From Thecaphora thlaspeos (taxonomy: Eukaryota > Basidiomycota > Ustilaginomycetes > Urocystidales > Glomosporiaceae), in the NCBI GenBank assembly GCA_900291925.1, contig UWYS01000031.1, forward strand, positions 44,256-108,255: 64,000 nt of DNA, written 5' to 3'. Below the pieces are notes generated by a model. That model did not search any database and was not told the DNA's origin. It saw only the letters and a program-made list of their open reading frames with translations. The position numbers and the translations under genes were made by a program. This document shows, one piece after another, positions 18,644 to 30,500 of this stretch (its first letter is position 1; every line of letters begins with the position of its first letter).

Positions 18644-19489
18644 ATGAACACACGAAACACAAACGTACAAACACTATCACGAACACAATTTCAATTCCAG
18701 CCATTCCATCTAGTTACACCTAGTCCATGGCCACTACTAACATCATTTGCACTACTAATTCTTACATCTTCAGCAGTAATGTACTTTAACGGTTACGCTA
18801 ACCCTCTAGGAGGTTCAGGTCTACTACTAGTAGGAATCGGTCTAACTACTACAGCTGGTGCTATGGCCCTATGGTTCCGAGACGTAGTTGCGGAAGGAAC
18901 ATTTCTAGGAGACCATACATTCCTAGTACAAAAAGGAATTACAATGGGAGTTGCACTATTCATTATTAGTGAGGTATTCTTCTTTATTAGTATTTTCTGG
19001 AGTTATTTCCATTCTAGTCTTTCTCCAACTGTTGAACTAGGTGCTCAATGGCCACCAGTGGGTATTGACACTATCAATGCCTTTGAACTACCACTACTTA
19101 ATACTGTGCTTCTGCTATCATCAGGTGCTACAATTACATATTCGCACCATGCACTAATTCAAGGTAACCGACGAGGTGCTCTAGTTGGTGGACTGCTAAC
19201 ACTAGTATTTGCAACTCTATTTACTATCTGTCAAGGTATTGAGTACTACAATGCACCATTTACAATTTCTGATGGTGTATATGGAAGTACATTCTTCTTT
19301 AGTACTGGAACACATGGTATTCACGTAATTCTAGGAACAATTTTTCTAGCAGTAGGTATCTACCGAATGCTTAACTACCATCTAACAGATCACCACCATC
19401 TAGGATTTGAAGGAGCTATTCTATATTGGCACTTTGTTGATGTAGTATGGCTATTCCTATTCGTAACAGTTTACTGGTGCAAATCATAA
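18644..19489 (+). CDS. cox3: cytochrome c oxidase subunit 3, left arm
   Basis: A 281-residue, seven-helix COX3, intronless. Landmarks: FQPFHLVTPSPWPL at residues 17-30 (conserved N-terminal HPFHLV-type motif), WFRDVV (about 77-82), EVFFFISIFWSYFHSSL (about 109-125), GIEYYNAPFTISDGVYGS and FFFSTGTHGIHVILGT, and a C-terminal WHFVDVVWLFLFVTVYW. Length is slightly above the common 265-270 because of a short N-terminal extension. COX3 is the third core subunit of complex IV. Its protein is identical in the right-arm copy (56978-57823). It is followed directly by three decayed GIY-YIG genes, each trailed by a fragment of the cox3 3' end. Confidence 0.97.
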   Translation: MNTRNTNVQTLSRTQFQFQPFHLVTPSPWPLLTSFALLILTSSAVMYFNGYANPLGGSGLLLVGIGLTTTAGAMALWFRDVVAEGTFLGDHTFLVQKGITMGVALFIISEVFFFISIFWSYFHSSLSPTVELGAQWPPVGIDTINAFELPLLNTVLLLSSGATITYSHHALIQGNRRGALVGGLLTLVFATLFTICQGIEYYNAPFTISDGVYGSTFFFSTGTHGIHVILGTIFLAVGIYRMLNYHLTDHHHLGFEGAILYWHFVDVVWLFLFVTVYWCKS

Positions 19490-19530
19490 TTTAACCCCCT
19501 TTATTTCTATTTATTTATCTAATAACTGCA

Positions 19531-20522
19531 ATGAACACTATTATTATTAACCTTATTCAATAACTACAAAATGATTCTAATCTACTTGTACCTATCACAG
19601 AACTAAGTAGTCATGCTGTAATTGCTAAGCAAACACTAATTAAAATAATTTAATCTGGACCTATTTTTTTAGAAATGATTATGTAAAATATAATACAGAA
19701 GTATTTGCTTATCTAAATACAGATAGTATGCTAGTACAATCAAATCTCTACTAAATCCGATGTAACAACGGATTCATCTGTTTATGTTGGTATTCAAGAT
19801 ATAGAAAATTATTCTATTGGATCAGCATCGAATACACTAAGTCGTATTAGTCAACGCGGGAATCGTCCAATAGAAGCAGTACATCGTAAACTGCTAAATG
19901 CATAGAATGCTTAGTAGCTTACTTGGAGTAAAATTTACAAAGTACCAAATTATTATGTGTAACGAATCTACCTTATTATGAGATTAGTCAAGGATAAATA
20001 AGAATTCGAGTTTGTACTCTGTATTCTAGAACAATCTCTAATTACAGAACGTATATAATGCTGTAAATAAACCAGTGCTATTTACTTATGGTACAGTAAC
20101 CAACTAAATGTGTATGATTATGCTAAAGATGGAAGGTGAATATTCTAAATGCGTAATTAGAGAAAAAGTAATCTAAATTTAGATTACAAATTAGTAGAAA
20201 TATGGCAAATCGTTATCTAAATTCAATAACTGGCTTTTATAGTACAGTATTTAATTGTAAAGTGGTTTTGCACTATACAATAAAGAGATTATTCACCGCT
20301 CTAAACCCTAACGGTAAATCCCTAACGCACCGGAGAAGATTTCCTTTCATAAATTTAAGTGAAGCTGCTAGAGAGCTACTCTCTAGTAATTTTACAAATA
20401 AAGAGATAAGTAGAACGCAAATACGATATAATAATCTGGATAAGCTACATCAATACGAAATTGGTAAATTCTATGTTGCTTCAAATCCGGTTCTAATCCT
20501 ACTTCATCTAAAAGTCCGGTAA
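19531..20522 (+). pseudogene. decayed GIY-YIG endonuclease a, downstream of cox3
   Basis: Starts MNTIIINLIQ 42 nt after the cox3 stop. Near 19782-19860 it reads VYVGIQDIENYSIGSASNT, with YSIGSA as the second half of the GIY-YIG motif followed by an arginine-bearing helix. An open stretch at 20202-20522 (106 codons) holds the C-terminal part, including NLSEAARELLSSNFTNKEIS (a DNA-binding NUMOD-like helix region) and IGKFYVASNP. Stops and shifts occur in between, so it is inactive. Mirror: 55945-56936. Confidence 0.75.
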
Positions 20523-20576
20523 GATTCTACCCCATTCAATAATTAATTAATAAATACAAACATCCTTTTTATAAAT

Positions 20577-20690
20577 GGTAGGAATTCACGTAATCATCGG
20601 GATTCTTCTCCCACCGATTTTAAGGAGCTATTCTATACTGGCACTTTGTTGATGGCTATTTGTAACAGGTGCAAATCAGAATTTAACCCC
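20577..20690 (+). pseudogene. cox3: cox3 3'-end copy 1
   Basis: Resembles cox3 19318-19495: GIHVI, then GAILYWHFVD, then the last codons and the AATTTAACCCCC trailer. Internal blocks are deleted and the stop is altered (TCAGAA for TCATAA). Mirror: 55777-55890. Confidence 0.88.
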
Positions 20691-20709
20691 CTTTTATTTA
20701 TTTATTACA

Positions 20710-21585
20710 ATGAACACAATTCTAACACTACTACAGCAAATGCAAAATGATACGGTACCTATTACAGATCTTAGTCCAAATGCGCTAAAAATGTACTAGT
20801 CTCGATAGTAGAATCACTACCCGAGAAAAATGGGGTAGTACACAAAATATTACTTATCATCTACGAGGACTAGGTGAAAATAGTCTCGTATATATGCTTC
20901 ATCTACCATATGATATAACTAATAACTATATTGGATCAGCCAGTAATGCCGTATTGGACAACATCGTCCACAAGATGCAGTTCATATGAAACAACTTTAA
21001 ATAGGTGATATAAAATAAATCGTATTCATCAATTAACTATTATAAACTAGGCCTCATTATCAATTTAGTCAAGTTTTTATCGCATTTACATAATTTATTC
21101 TTCGTATTCTAGAACAAAAGTATTATTACAGAGTTTAATCCATCTCTTAATAGTTGTAATACTTTACTATTTACATATACGATCCTAAACTACTTAGTGT
21201 TTATAATTTTAGAAATGATGGTCCGAAGTACTTCGTGCATTTGTGCCTAGTATTGAACAAGCTTCACAACTCCTAAATATCGTTATCTACAAAGTCGATT
21301 TTATAGTACTGTATTTAATTGTAAAATTACTCTTGGACTAATTGGTACTCTCCTTGTAAAAAAAGGGAATTGAACATCGAAAAAATGGTTCACTATATGA
21401 TCGGTATTTCTAGAAGATAAAATGAATTACTTTTGAATAATTCCTTAATTACACTTAAGCAAGTAAATTTCTTAATCCAATTAAACATGAAGAGCGTGGA
21501 AGTAGTAATTATAGCAAACCTATTAAACGAAATAGCGAAAATATAGTTAACACGGAAAAGTATATATTGCATGTAATCCGGTAAT
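20710..21585 (+). pseudogene. decayed GIY-YIG endonuclease b
   Basis: Begins MNTILTLLQQMQNDTVPITDLS, closely like copy a (LQNDSNLLVPITELS). YIGSASNA is near 20931-20955, and TRKSIYC/SGNP-like C-terminal remains are near 21560. Many frame breaks. Mirror: 54882-55757. Confidence 0.72.
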
Positions 21586-21614
21586 CCAAATTCTCTCCCT
21601 CTACCTAAATAAAC

Positions 21615-21685
21615 ATGGAATCGATTTTAAGGAGCTATTCTATATTGGCACTTTGTTGATGGTGCAAATCATAATTTAACCCCCT
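21615..21685 (+). pseudogene. cox3: cox3 3'-end copy 2
   Basis: Reads GAILYWHFVD, jumps straight to the final GCAAATCATAA and keeps the AATTTAACCCCC trailer. The segment between (VVWLFLFVTVYW) is lost. Mirror: 54782-54852. Confidence 0.88.
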
Positions 21686-21703
21686 TTTTATCTTAAAACC
21701 GTA

Positions 21704-22664
21704 ATGAACACTATTATTATTAACTTTATTCAATAACTATAAAATAATTCTAATCTACTTGTACCTATCAACAGAGCTTTATGATCAAGCACTAATTATT
21801 TTAAAAAATACACGAGTCTATACCCTATATTTTAGATCAGAAACTATATTACATATCGGTACAAATAATGAAAATATGCTAGTTCCGCCATCTTATTTAA
21901 GAACCTCTTCAAAGACTAGGTGAAAATAGTCATGCTATATTATAAAGTTGACGTTATTATATTGGATCAGCAAGTAATGCACTAAACCGTCAACATCTCG
22001 ATTTCGACTACGACTTCAAGACGTCTAAAACTACTATCATCTGGTTATTCTCGTTATTCTAAAGTTTATACCTCAATTAATTATTATAAACTAGCTATTG
22101 AAACGACTTATCATTTTAGTCGCGTGTTTATCGCATTTACAGAATTTGTAATTCGTATTCTAGAGCAAAGTCTTATTATTGATTTTAGTCAATATCTTAA
22201 TAGTAAAACCCTAGTACTACTCACTTAGACGATCCTGTTCTACTTCAAGTGTATAAGTTTGCGGTAGTCGACCTGTTGAGATTAGTAATGCGTAATTTCT
22301 GTATTTTGTACGCCTACTAAAAATTATTCTAAATATAGTAAATCGTTATCTACAAAGTTCACATGGGTGCTGATGTAAAGTTACTCTGGGACTTGTTGGA
22401 GCTAGTCTTTACAAAAACCACCGTAAATCATAATCTAGTACTGCGCTGCGCTGGCGCCTACTTTATGTCTATGTTATTTTTCCGTCTCTTTACTTTTCTA
22501 CCACGGATAAAACTAAATAGTTCGGTCCATTCCGTCATTATACAGAGCGTTTTCTTAACCCTAATAAACATGCTAATAATCCGTAATATATCTAAACCAA
22601 TCAAACGTAATTGTAATCTAGAAAACCTTGTAAATACAGATAAAAAATTATATTGCATGTAATC
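21704..22664 (+). pseudogene. decayed GIY-YIG endonuclease c
   Basis: Starts MNTIIINFIQ, followed in broken frames by LLVPIN-type sequence and YYIGSASNALNR (about 21953-21990). A 99-codon frame at 22363-22662 is a shifted C-terminal part interrupted by a GC-rich cluster (22441-22458). Inactive. Mirror: 53803-54763. Confidence 0.72.
22441..22458. repeat. GC-rich palindromic cluster inside endonuclease c
   Basis: CTGCGCTGCGCTGGCGCC preceded by TAGTA. With its flank it is the reverse complement of the clusters at 48141-48165 and 49880-49904, apart from a shorter middle. It sits inside the endonuclease remnant, as if inserted. Confidence 0.75.
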
Positions 22665-22759
22665 CTAATTTACAGCATTTGCAAGTAATCCCCCCATTTA
22701 ATCTGTAAGGGTTATTATTTGAACTCTTTTCCCTATCCGATTTTTCCTAATGCTTTTGT

Positions 22760-22853
22760 ACCGGACCATCATCATCTAGGATTCGATAAAGCGATTGGGT
22801 TGAGGTAGTATGACTATTCCTATTTGTAACAGTTTACTGGTGCAAATCATAAT
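22760..22853 (+). pseudogene. cox3: cox3 3'-end copy 3
   Basis: Starts with DHHHLGF-coding sequence and ends with VTVYWCKS plus TAA; the middle is shortened. The trailer AATTTAACCCCC is not kept, unlike the other copies. Mirror: 53614-53707. Confidence 0.88.
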
Positions 22854-23666
22854 GTCCTTGAATGCAGTCTACTAAATCTTTACAATATTAACATATCAAT
22901 TATTTTACCGTTTTTATCAAATAGACTAATTAGTAATATATAAGAAAAAAAACGAATAATGAGAATATTTGTAATGATACTAAAAAGTTAACTAATATTT
23001 TTACTAAATAAATCCTCTAAATTATACAGGATGAATTTGTACATTACGACAAAAAACTAAAAGGAAATAACGTAATGGTTTAAAAAAGATTAGACTATAA
23101 AACTGGTCATTCATAATATATACCTTACGATAACTATCCAGCTCTAATAGGGGCTAGTTGTAATGCTCGTTTAGAATATGTTAAAATTAATGCTGGTATA
23201 TAGTGAATAAAGTACTATAATTTACTAATACAAAACGATTGTTAAGCTATTTTACCCGCTGTTTTAGATAAATCGTTCTGTATATAGTAAAGTTATGGTT
23301 GCATGAAATCACTTCAGCTTGTTCACTGTGTAATATTCTTTGGCCCCGAAAAATACTTATTTAGAGTCCAATGTATCGCGCGCTTATCTTATTTATTGAT
23401 CTGTTAGAAAGTCGCGCATCTTTGATTATTGGACATCAAAAATCTTAGAATGAAATTTTTTATTTTATAAGAGGTTTAAACATTCCACAAAAATATACAA
23501 TATAATCTTGTAACTAAAAAATAGTGAATTTAAAGTGCTCTTTAAATATTTTCTAAAAATAAAAATGTAGATGTTAAACTAAAAATAAGGATTTAAGATG
23601 GGACTCGCCTTATCAAATCTTCGATTTGATAAGCAAATTTTAGGTTATTTATATAAGTATATACAA
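22854..23666. other. spacer between the cox3 tails and tRNA-Ile
   Basis: No intact gene. Short stretches (YPALIGASCNARLEY near 23135) may be a fourth decayed endonuclease. A perfect hairpin with 10-bp arms lies at 23610-23632. Mirror: 52801-53613. Confidence 0.5.
23610..23632. repeat. hairpin, TTATCAAATC arms
   Basis: Ten-base arms around a TTC loop form a perfect inverted repeat. Related hairpins at 17149-17165, 45323-45341 and 46405-46427, all between tRNA or gene units. May act as a processing or termination signal. Mirror: 52835-52857. Confidence 0.75.
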
Positions 23667-23738
23667 TTGTCCTTAATTCAACGGTTAGAATGTGTTTCCG
23701 ATAAAGACATTATAGAGGTTCGATTCCTCTAGGACAAA
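23667..23738 (+). tRNA. trnI: tRNA-Ile(GAU), left arm
   Basis: Acceptor TTGTCCT/AGGACAA, anticodon stem TGTTT/AGACA with loop CCGATAA (GAU), T arm AGAGG-TTCGATT-CCTCT. Duplicate at 52729-52800. Confidence 0.93.
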
Positions 23739-24527
23739 TAGAATTTACCCGTTAAAAAATCACCGCTTATTTTCCCTATCCGCGCGAAGCGGGAAAGCGC
23801 GGGCCACTTTTTTTTACTCTGCATATTTTACAGAGGGCCTAATTCAATATAATATTTGATAAGCAGCGCAGCGAATAAAAATATGTAATTTAAAGATAGA
23901 TTTTTCTAATTATATTTCTATAAAATAAGGATTAATTCTAATTCTTTAGAGAGCTTATCCGCGCTGACCGACTTAAGTTGGGTTTTTCATAGAAAAACAA
24001 AACCAAAAATGAACAAGATAAAATTGGTTTTTAGAAAATATTTTTCCCCAAATATTTTATTAGGGACTATTTTTAAGGGGGCGTTTTACTTATTAAAATA
24101 AATGAAAAAGTACAGTATATAGAATATACTAGAAGAAATTAGTATACTAAATAAAAATGGCATTAATAATCGAAAAAATAGCGCTAAAATATCTGTAACG
24201 AAATTATCTTTATAACTAAAATAAAGAGAAATATCTAGGTCTTCTTTTCAATTTTTTAGCTACAGATTAAAGTGTTTTTACTTTTCTATTTCCTATTTAT
24301 CTAACACTAATTACTGTATTAACTTTCGCTTTTAAATTGTACTAATTTAAAAACGAAGAAAAAGCTAGATAGTTTAAACTAACAATCATAAGTTAAATAA
24401 GCGGTATAAATTGTTTAGAATAGGTAGACTATTCTAGTTTTTAGAATAGTAATAGAGTTATACCATAATACAGTAAGTATTGATGTGCTATAATAATCAA
24501 AAAATAATTTCTTTATTTTAAAATATC
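23739..24527. other. cob upstream region
   Basis: Holds a GC cluster (about 23772-23805) and the cob leader. The inverted repeat ends at 24524, three bases before the cob ATG. Mirror: 51944-52728. Confidence 0.6.
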
Positions 24528-27500
24528 ATGCGACTACTTAAATCACACCCAATTCTTAATATTGCTAACAGTTTTCTAGTAGATAGTCCACAACCAGCTA
24601 ACCTTTCATATATGTGGAACTTCGGATCACTACTTGGGGCTTGTCTTATTCTTCAAATTCTAACGGGGGTATTTCTAGCAATGCACTATACACCATCAGT
24701 AGATCTAGCATTTATTAGTGTAGAGCATAGAATAAAAATCTAAATTCGATGTGCTCTTAAAAAATTTCGCTATATGCTGGGAAAACTTAATGCCCTAGGT
24801 ACAAAAATAAAATAAGTAAAAATCCAAAGGATGTAACAATAGTCAATCAGCAGAAAGTTGTTGAATTTTTATAAACAAAGTTCTCAGAGACTACACGCGA
24901 GACTCTTTTTATTCTTTATTAATACCAAATTAATTAGATAATTAATATTGAATAACTAAGAGGTGATATAGTCCATAGAAGAGATAGATAAAGCATCAGT
25001 AATTACTCTAGTGTATTCACTCTAGAATAAAAAAGAACCTTCACAAATGACTCGCCCTAAATTTTCCAGTATTTATGGGTATCTACGAGTCGCATTTCGT
25101 ATTACTCTACATGTTGATGATGTAGAAGTACTATATGCAATCAAAAATTACCAAAAAAATAGGAAAAATTACGTATTCGTAATGCTACCGATTGTAATAA
25201 AATTGTAGAACTACTTAGTAAATATCCACAACGTTTTATTTTCTTGATTTTTTATCAATAATTAAATTTAGAGTTTATAATTATAGCCGTACTAATTACC
25301 GGAGATACACTGAAATATGTACGTATGGCGACTCTAAAGATTTTGCTGGATTTATTGAAGATTTAAAAATCTTGTACCTTATTTTCAACTAGGACAACAT
25401 TATGTATTCTACTAGATGCAATTTCTAACTTTCTTAAATCCGCGGTTTTCAATTTACACTAAATAGTAAACCACAACTATTAATAAGAAAAAAAAATGTG
25501 AAAGTGATTTAGAATAATAATATCCTACTAAATATTCGGCGAGCGATTTTATGTTTTGGTGTATTGTACTACATATGCATAAATATGGTCATTTCTATCT
25601 GGTCTGTTGTTTAAATTACCTGCCCGACGGCCGTTATGTAAATAAATCACGATATAGTAATGCTAAAATTCCAGCAATTGAACCATCTATTTACTAAAGC
25701 TCTACCGGCACTCTTACATCAGATATATCTCATGTAAAACTAGCACCTCAGCTAATAGTAAAAATATTGGGATAACGGGTAGTGCTTTTAAAACTCAAGT
25801 ACAAGCACTACAAGCTATTAATAAACCATATAATTCTTATGTAATTAAACGATATATCGATACGTATTTGATAATCGATATATATTTACAAGTAAACCTG
25901 TTTCATAATATTTATCATAACATATAATCCCCTTTAATTTATTTTTCTGATAATTCTAAATAATCTATTGGCTTTATTTTTCTCTTTCTAATGATCATGC
26001 GAGATGTTAACTACGGTTGGCTAATTCGATATCTACATGCTAATACTGCTTCATTTTTCTTTATTTTTGTTTACTTCCATATTGGTCGAGGTCTATATTA
26101 TGGATCATACAAATCACCACGAACACTTGTATGGTCAATTGGAGTAATTATTCTTGTAATGATGATAGGAATTGCTTTTCTAGGTTTTTATGGCCTAACA
26201 TGTATTAATGATAATACGACTATTACTGAGTTTTCTATGAAAATAGCTGTAGTAACGTGAACGCCGGCTCTATCTAAACTTAATCTACCCGAGAATACAT
26301 ATGTAGATACCTCTGTAAAATCAACATAAAACTTCGGTATTTATATGTGTATTAATCTAATTAATGGTAAGACCGTATCGTTGATATATTGGACGGTAGT
26401 AAACTTGTGAAACTTGCTGTAAAAAAGTATGGACCTTTGCGTTTGTGGTACGTTTTCACTAGAGCAATCACAAGATAAAACCTTTATTCTTATGCGATAA
26501 CAATTTTATCTTGATCTCGTTTCACCTGAGTATAATATAAGCAAAATTGCGGTGTTAAACGTACACCAGAGCAACGACTTCGACAGAGCCTTAATATAAC
26601 TCCGGAACAAATTAAACGATTCCGGAAAGTTCGAACTGAGGCTGAACGAGCGCATCTTCGTAAAATTGCGCTAAAAAAATGAAATGTCACAAAATAATGC
26701 GAAATCTGTGGCATAAAGATACGGATATAGTATATCGTTCATTTATAAGTATTAAATAAGCCACTTTTATGGAGATGAATCTAAACGATACCGTCGAGCA
26801 CTAGAGAAAAAAGCACCACTACTAAATAAATACACACTTACTAAATAGTCATTATCAACATACATAGTCCTATTGTTTTCCCTTAGTAATCAGTATAGAA
26901 AATAAGGTTAATAGCAATAGAATACCGGGGTATTGGAGATAATTAGCTATTTATCTTTGGCAATGCAAGTGAAAACGGTCAACGGAAGTTATCACCTTTC
27001 AAGACCGTCGGTTGTATACACAATCGCTACAGACTGGGTCACTTGTGGGTGCCTGAAAAGGTGCTTAATGTACAGTCGGACATCTAAAGTAAAAATTCTA
27101 TACTTTTCAAGGCCATGTAAATAACGGTTATTTATTGATTAGGTACAACTACTATTTACTGTGATATTCAATTTTAAATAGATAGAGATGTTGTATGTAC
27201 TTCCTTATGGACAAATGAGTCTATGGGGTGAATTTAATTGCCCCACATGCAATCAATATAGTAGTTATATTTTTGGATCCTTTGTATTCATTAGTGTTTA
27301 TCTTAAGTCTAATCTTCTAGCTAAACGTGTAAAAGCTATTTCTCGTGTAGGTCCACATAATAAAGATATTCTATCTATTATTTATGGTTCCCTACTAGGG
27401 GATAGTCATGCGGAACGCCGTGCACTTGATAACGGTACACGTATTAGTTTTTCACAAGAAGCTTCACATAAGGAATATCTCCTATGGCTACATAATATTC

Positions 27501-30500
27501 TATCTAGTCTTGGATATACTACACCTAACATTCCAAAAATTCAGACTCGACTAGGCATTGGTGGTAAAATTCGATATATTATTCGATTTCATACTTTTAC
27601 TTATAGTAATCTAAATTGGGTATATGAAAGTTGGTATAACAACGGCGTAAAACGTGTACCAAAAAATATCGGTGATTTTATAACACCTCTAGCACTAGCT
27701 ATTTGGATTATGGATGATGGAGGACGAGTAGGGGCCGGACTCAAATGGGCGACAAATTGTTTTTCTTATGAGGACTGTCTCCTCATTTCTAATGTACTTT
27801 TCAATAAATATGGTATAAAAACATCCGTACAATCTGCAGGAGTTCAGGATCAATACATTATCTATGTATTTAAAGAATCTATGCCAGTACTTCGCAAGAT
27901 TGTAAAACCATATATTGTTTCCTCAATGCTATATAAACTAGGATCATTGTACTCCTTAATTATAATTACTATTATTATTGTATAGTCTTATTTTAATAAG
28001 GCGACACTGATGAAAACGGTCAACGATTGTATCTCAGATCTAGACCGTCGGTTATCCAATATTCAATAAAATTGAATGATCGCTACAGACTGGTCCATCG
28101 GTGGGTATTTCTATGTTAATGCTTAATGTACAGTCGGAGTGTTTTTAGTTATATAACTAACACAAGGCCCATATATATATTTCTATGAATCGTAGAAAAA
28201 TTGGGTACAGGGTCATATATTAGGAGCCACTATATATGATTTAACACTTGGCAACAGTAATTACAAATCTACTAAGTGCTATTCCATGGATTGGTCAAGA
28301 TTTTGTTGAATTTAAAAATAACTATCTAACATTTATTATTATTATAATACTATCTATTATTCTAACACTATTTCTTATTTAAAACTATTTTGTAACCTAT
28401 CCATCTTACTGTCAACTTCATACTATTGGTAAGGTTAATGAATCTGCTATACTACAAAAAAAAGTCGTACGCTCTTATCTTTGCATTTATTACGATTTTA
28501 TAAGTATGGATTTATTGATGGTTATATTGCTATTACTAAAATTGGAATTGATAATATTCGAATAGAACTAGTACGATATTAAAGATCTACCACTACTAGA
28601 ACATATTGAAAATGTTCGGTCGTATTAATGTATATCCTAACATTTATACAGCTAAGCTAATTGTAGGTAAAGTAGATCTGCAATAAGTACTTATTCCAAT
28701 TATTATTAGAATAAACTATTTTTTAGAACAGATACACGATGTAAACAATTTAATCTTTGTATATATCTTCTTGAGAATAATATCACTAAATTTAGTCAGT
28801 CTTATTAAAGAACTATTCACACTACCAAACACGATTATCTAAAACTACCGTTCATTTTATATTTAAAGTAGTGGTTAATACTTTTTTTCACTGCGACAAC
28901 GTTGTCATATTCTACTTTTTGAAGCTTTTAAACTTATATTTTAAACAAATCGTAAAATTTAAGATAATGGTAAACATATGAAATTTAGTGGATCTACGTA
29001 ATAGAGTCGACCCAGAATATTTTTGTAATGAGGCATTTTTATTAATCAAAAATAATAAATGTTAGATCAGTTAAGTTCCTTTATATTATTATATATTGAA
29101 TAATCGGGTGAATTGCGAAGAACTCTTTAAGTATCCCCACTAAAGACAATTTGCAACGAAACTATTATCAGCACGTTATCTTTTCTTTTAATATTTGTAG
29201 CTTACTTTTATTTTTGTATAAATTTACAGGAAAGATTTCAGATAGTAGAACGTTCAACGACTAACTGGTGAGCTGTGCTAGCAATAATCCAGACACGAGT
29301 GCCCGACACCGAATTAATCTCATGATAATAGATGATGACATAGTCTAAGCTTATTCTAAACAATAAGAATATACAATTTAATGTTGTATAGATAATAATC
29401 CTGTTGTTTGGGGAGGATTCTCTGTAAATAATGCAACACTAAACCGATTCTTTTCACTACATTACCTACTACCATTTGTGCTAGCTGCTCTAGTTGCAAT
29501 GCACCTACTAGCTCTACATGAAAACGGAAGTAGTAACCCACTAGGAGTATCTGGTAATACAGATCGACTACCATTCCATCCTTACTTTACGTTTAAAGAT
29601 CTTGTTACAGTTTTTGTATTTCTACTTGTTCTATCACTATTTGTATTCTACATGCCGAATGCTCTAGGACATTCAGATAACTATATTCCAGCTAACCCAA
29701 TGCAAACACCAGCTTCAATTGCAACTTTTTTTATTCACTGTTTATTATTTCTACCATTCTATTTATTCATACCCATATTGTACTCTTGATAATCAAATTA
29801 ATTATTATAGTACGTATTTATTAATTTAAAAAAAAATAAAAATAAAACATATTTCTATAACTAAAGCTGAACTTAAAAATCTTCTAAATAAAGCAAAATC
29901 AAATGATCTCTAATTAATGGTCTATTTAAAGCGGTTTATTATTCAAAATGCTAAAGTATTCTTGGAGAACTATTTAAAGTACGTCCACTTTCATATTATA
30001 TGTCCATTACATCTTCAGGTCAATGGCATATTAGAATCCGGGACCATATCATTAATATTATTCTCCCTTATTTTTCTCAGGCTTAAAAATATCGGTATAC
30101 TTTAAATGGTTAGAATTTATAATCTTAAATCTGCTAAAGATATTCTTTCTTAAATTGAACTAATTAAACTAGTATATAGTATTACGGTTATAGATCTGTA
30201 CCAAAAAAAAAAGTAGTAATATTACCCTATTTATCAAATTGTTCTACCATCTTATTACTAAACATAATACTAATCCATTTAATATTATATGGTTTCTAGG
30301 TTTCATTATTGGAGATGGTTATATTACTATTCGTATTCGAGATACGGTCATTCCGTATTACACAAACAAAAAATACGAAACTAAATATGTCTCTATATTC
30401 AGATAATATTAAATACCGGAGATAATCTTGAACTGCGGTAAAAGAGATAGAACACTATTTATGAATATGCTAATTCCATAGAATAATAATTATTATTGGA

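Noticed and set aside
18477..18704. 75-codon minus-strand frame across the cox3 start
   Set aside because: Antisense shadow of the cox3 leader and N-terminus, mirrored in the other arm.
23610..23632. Possible CRISPR-like repeats from the recurring ATCAAATC hairpins
   Set aside because: Copies are kilobases apart with no regular spacers; a mitochondrial genome is also an unlikely host for CRISPR.
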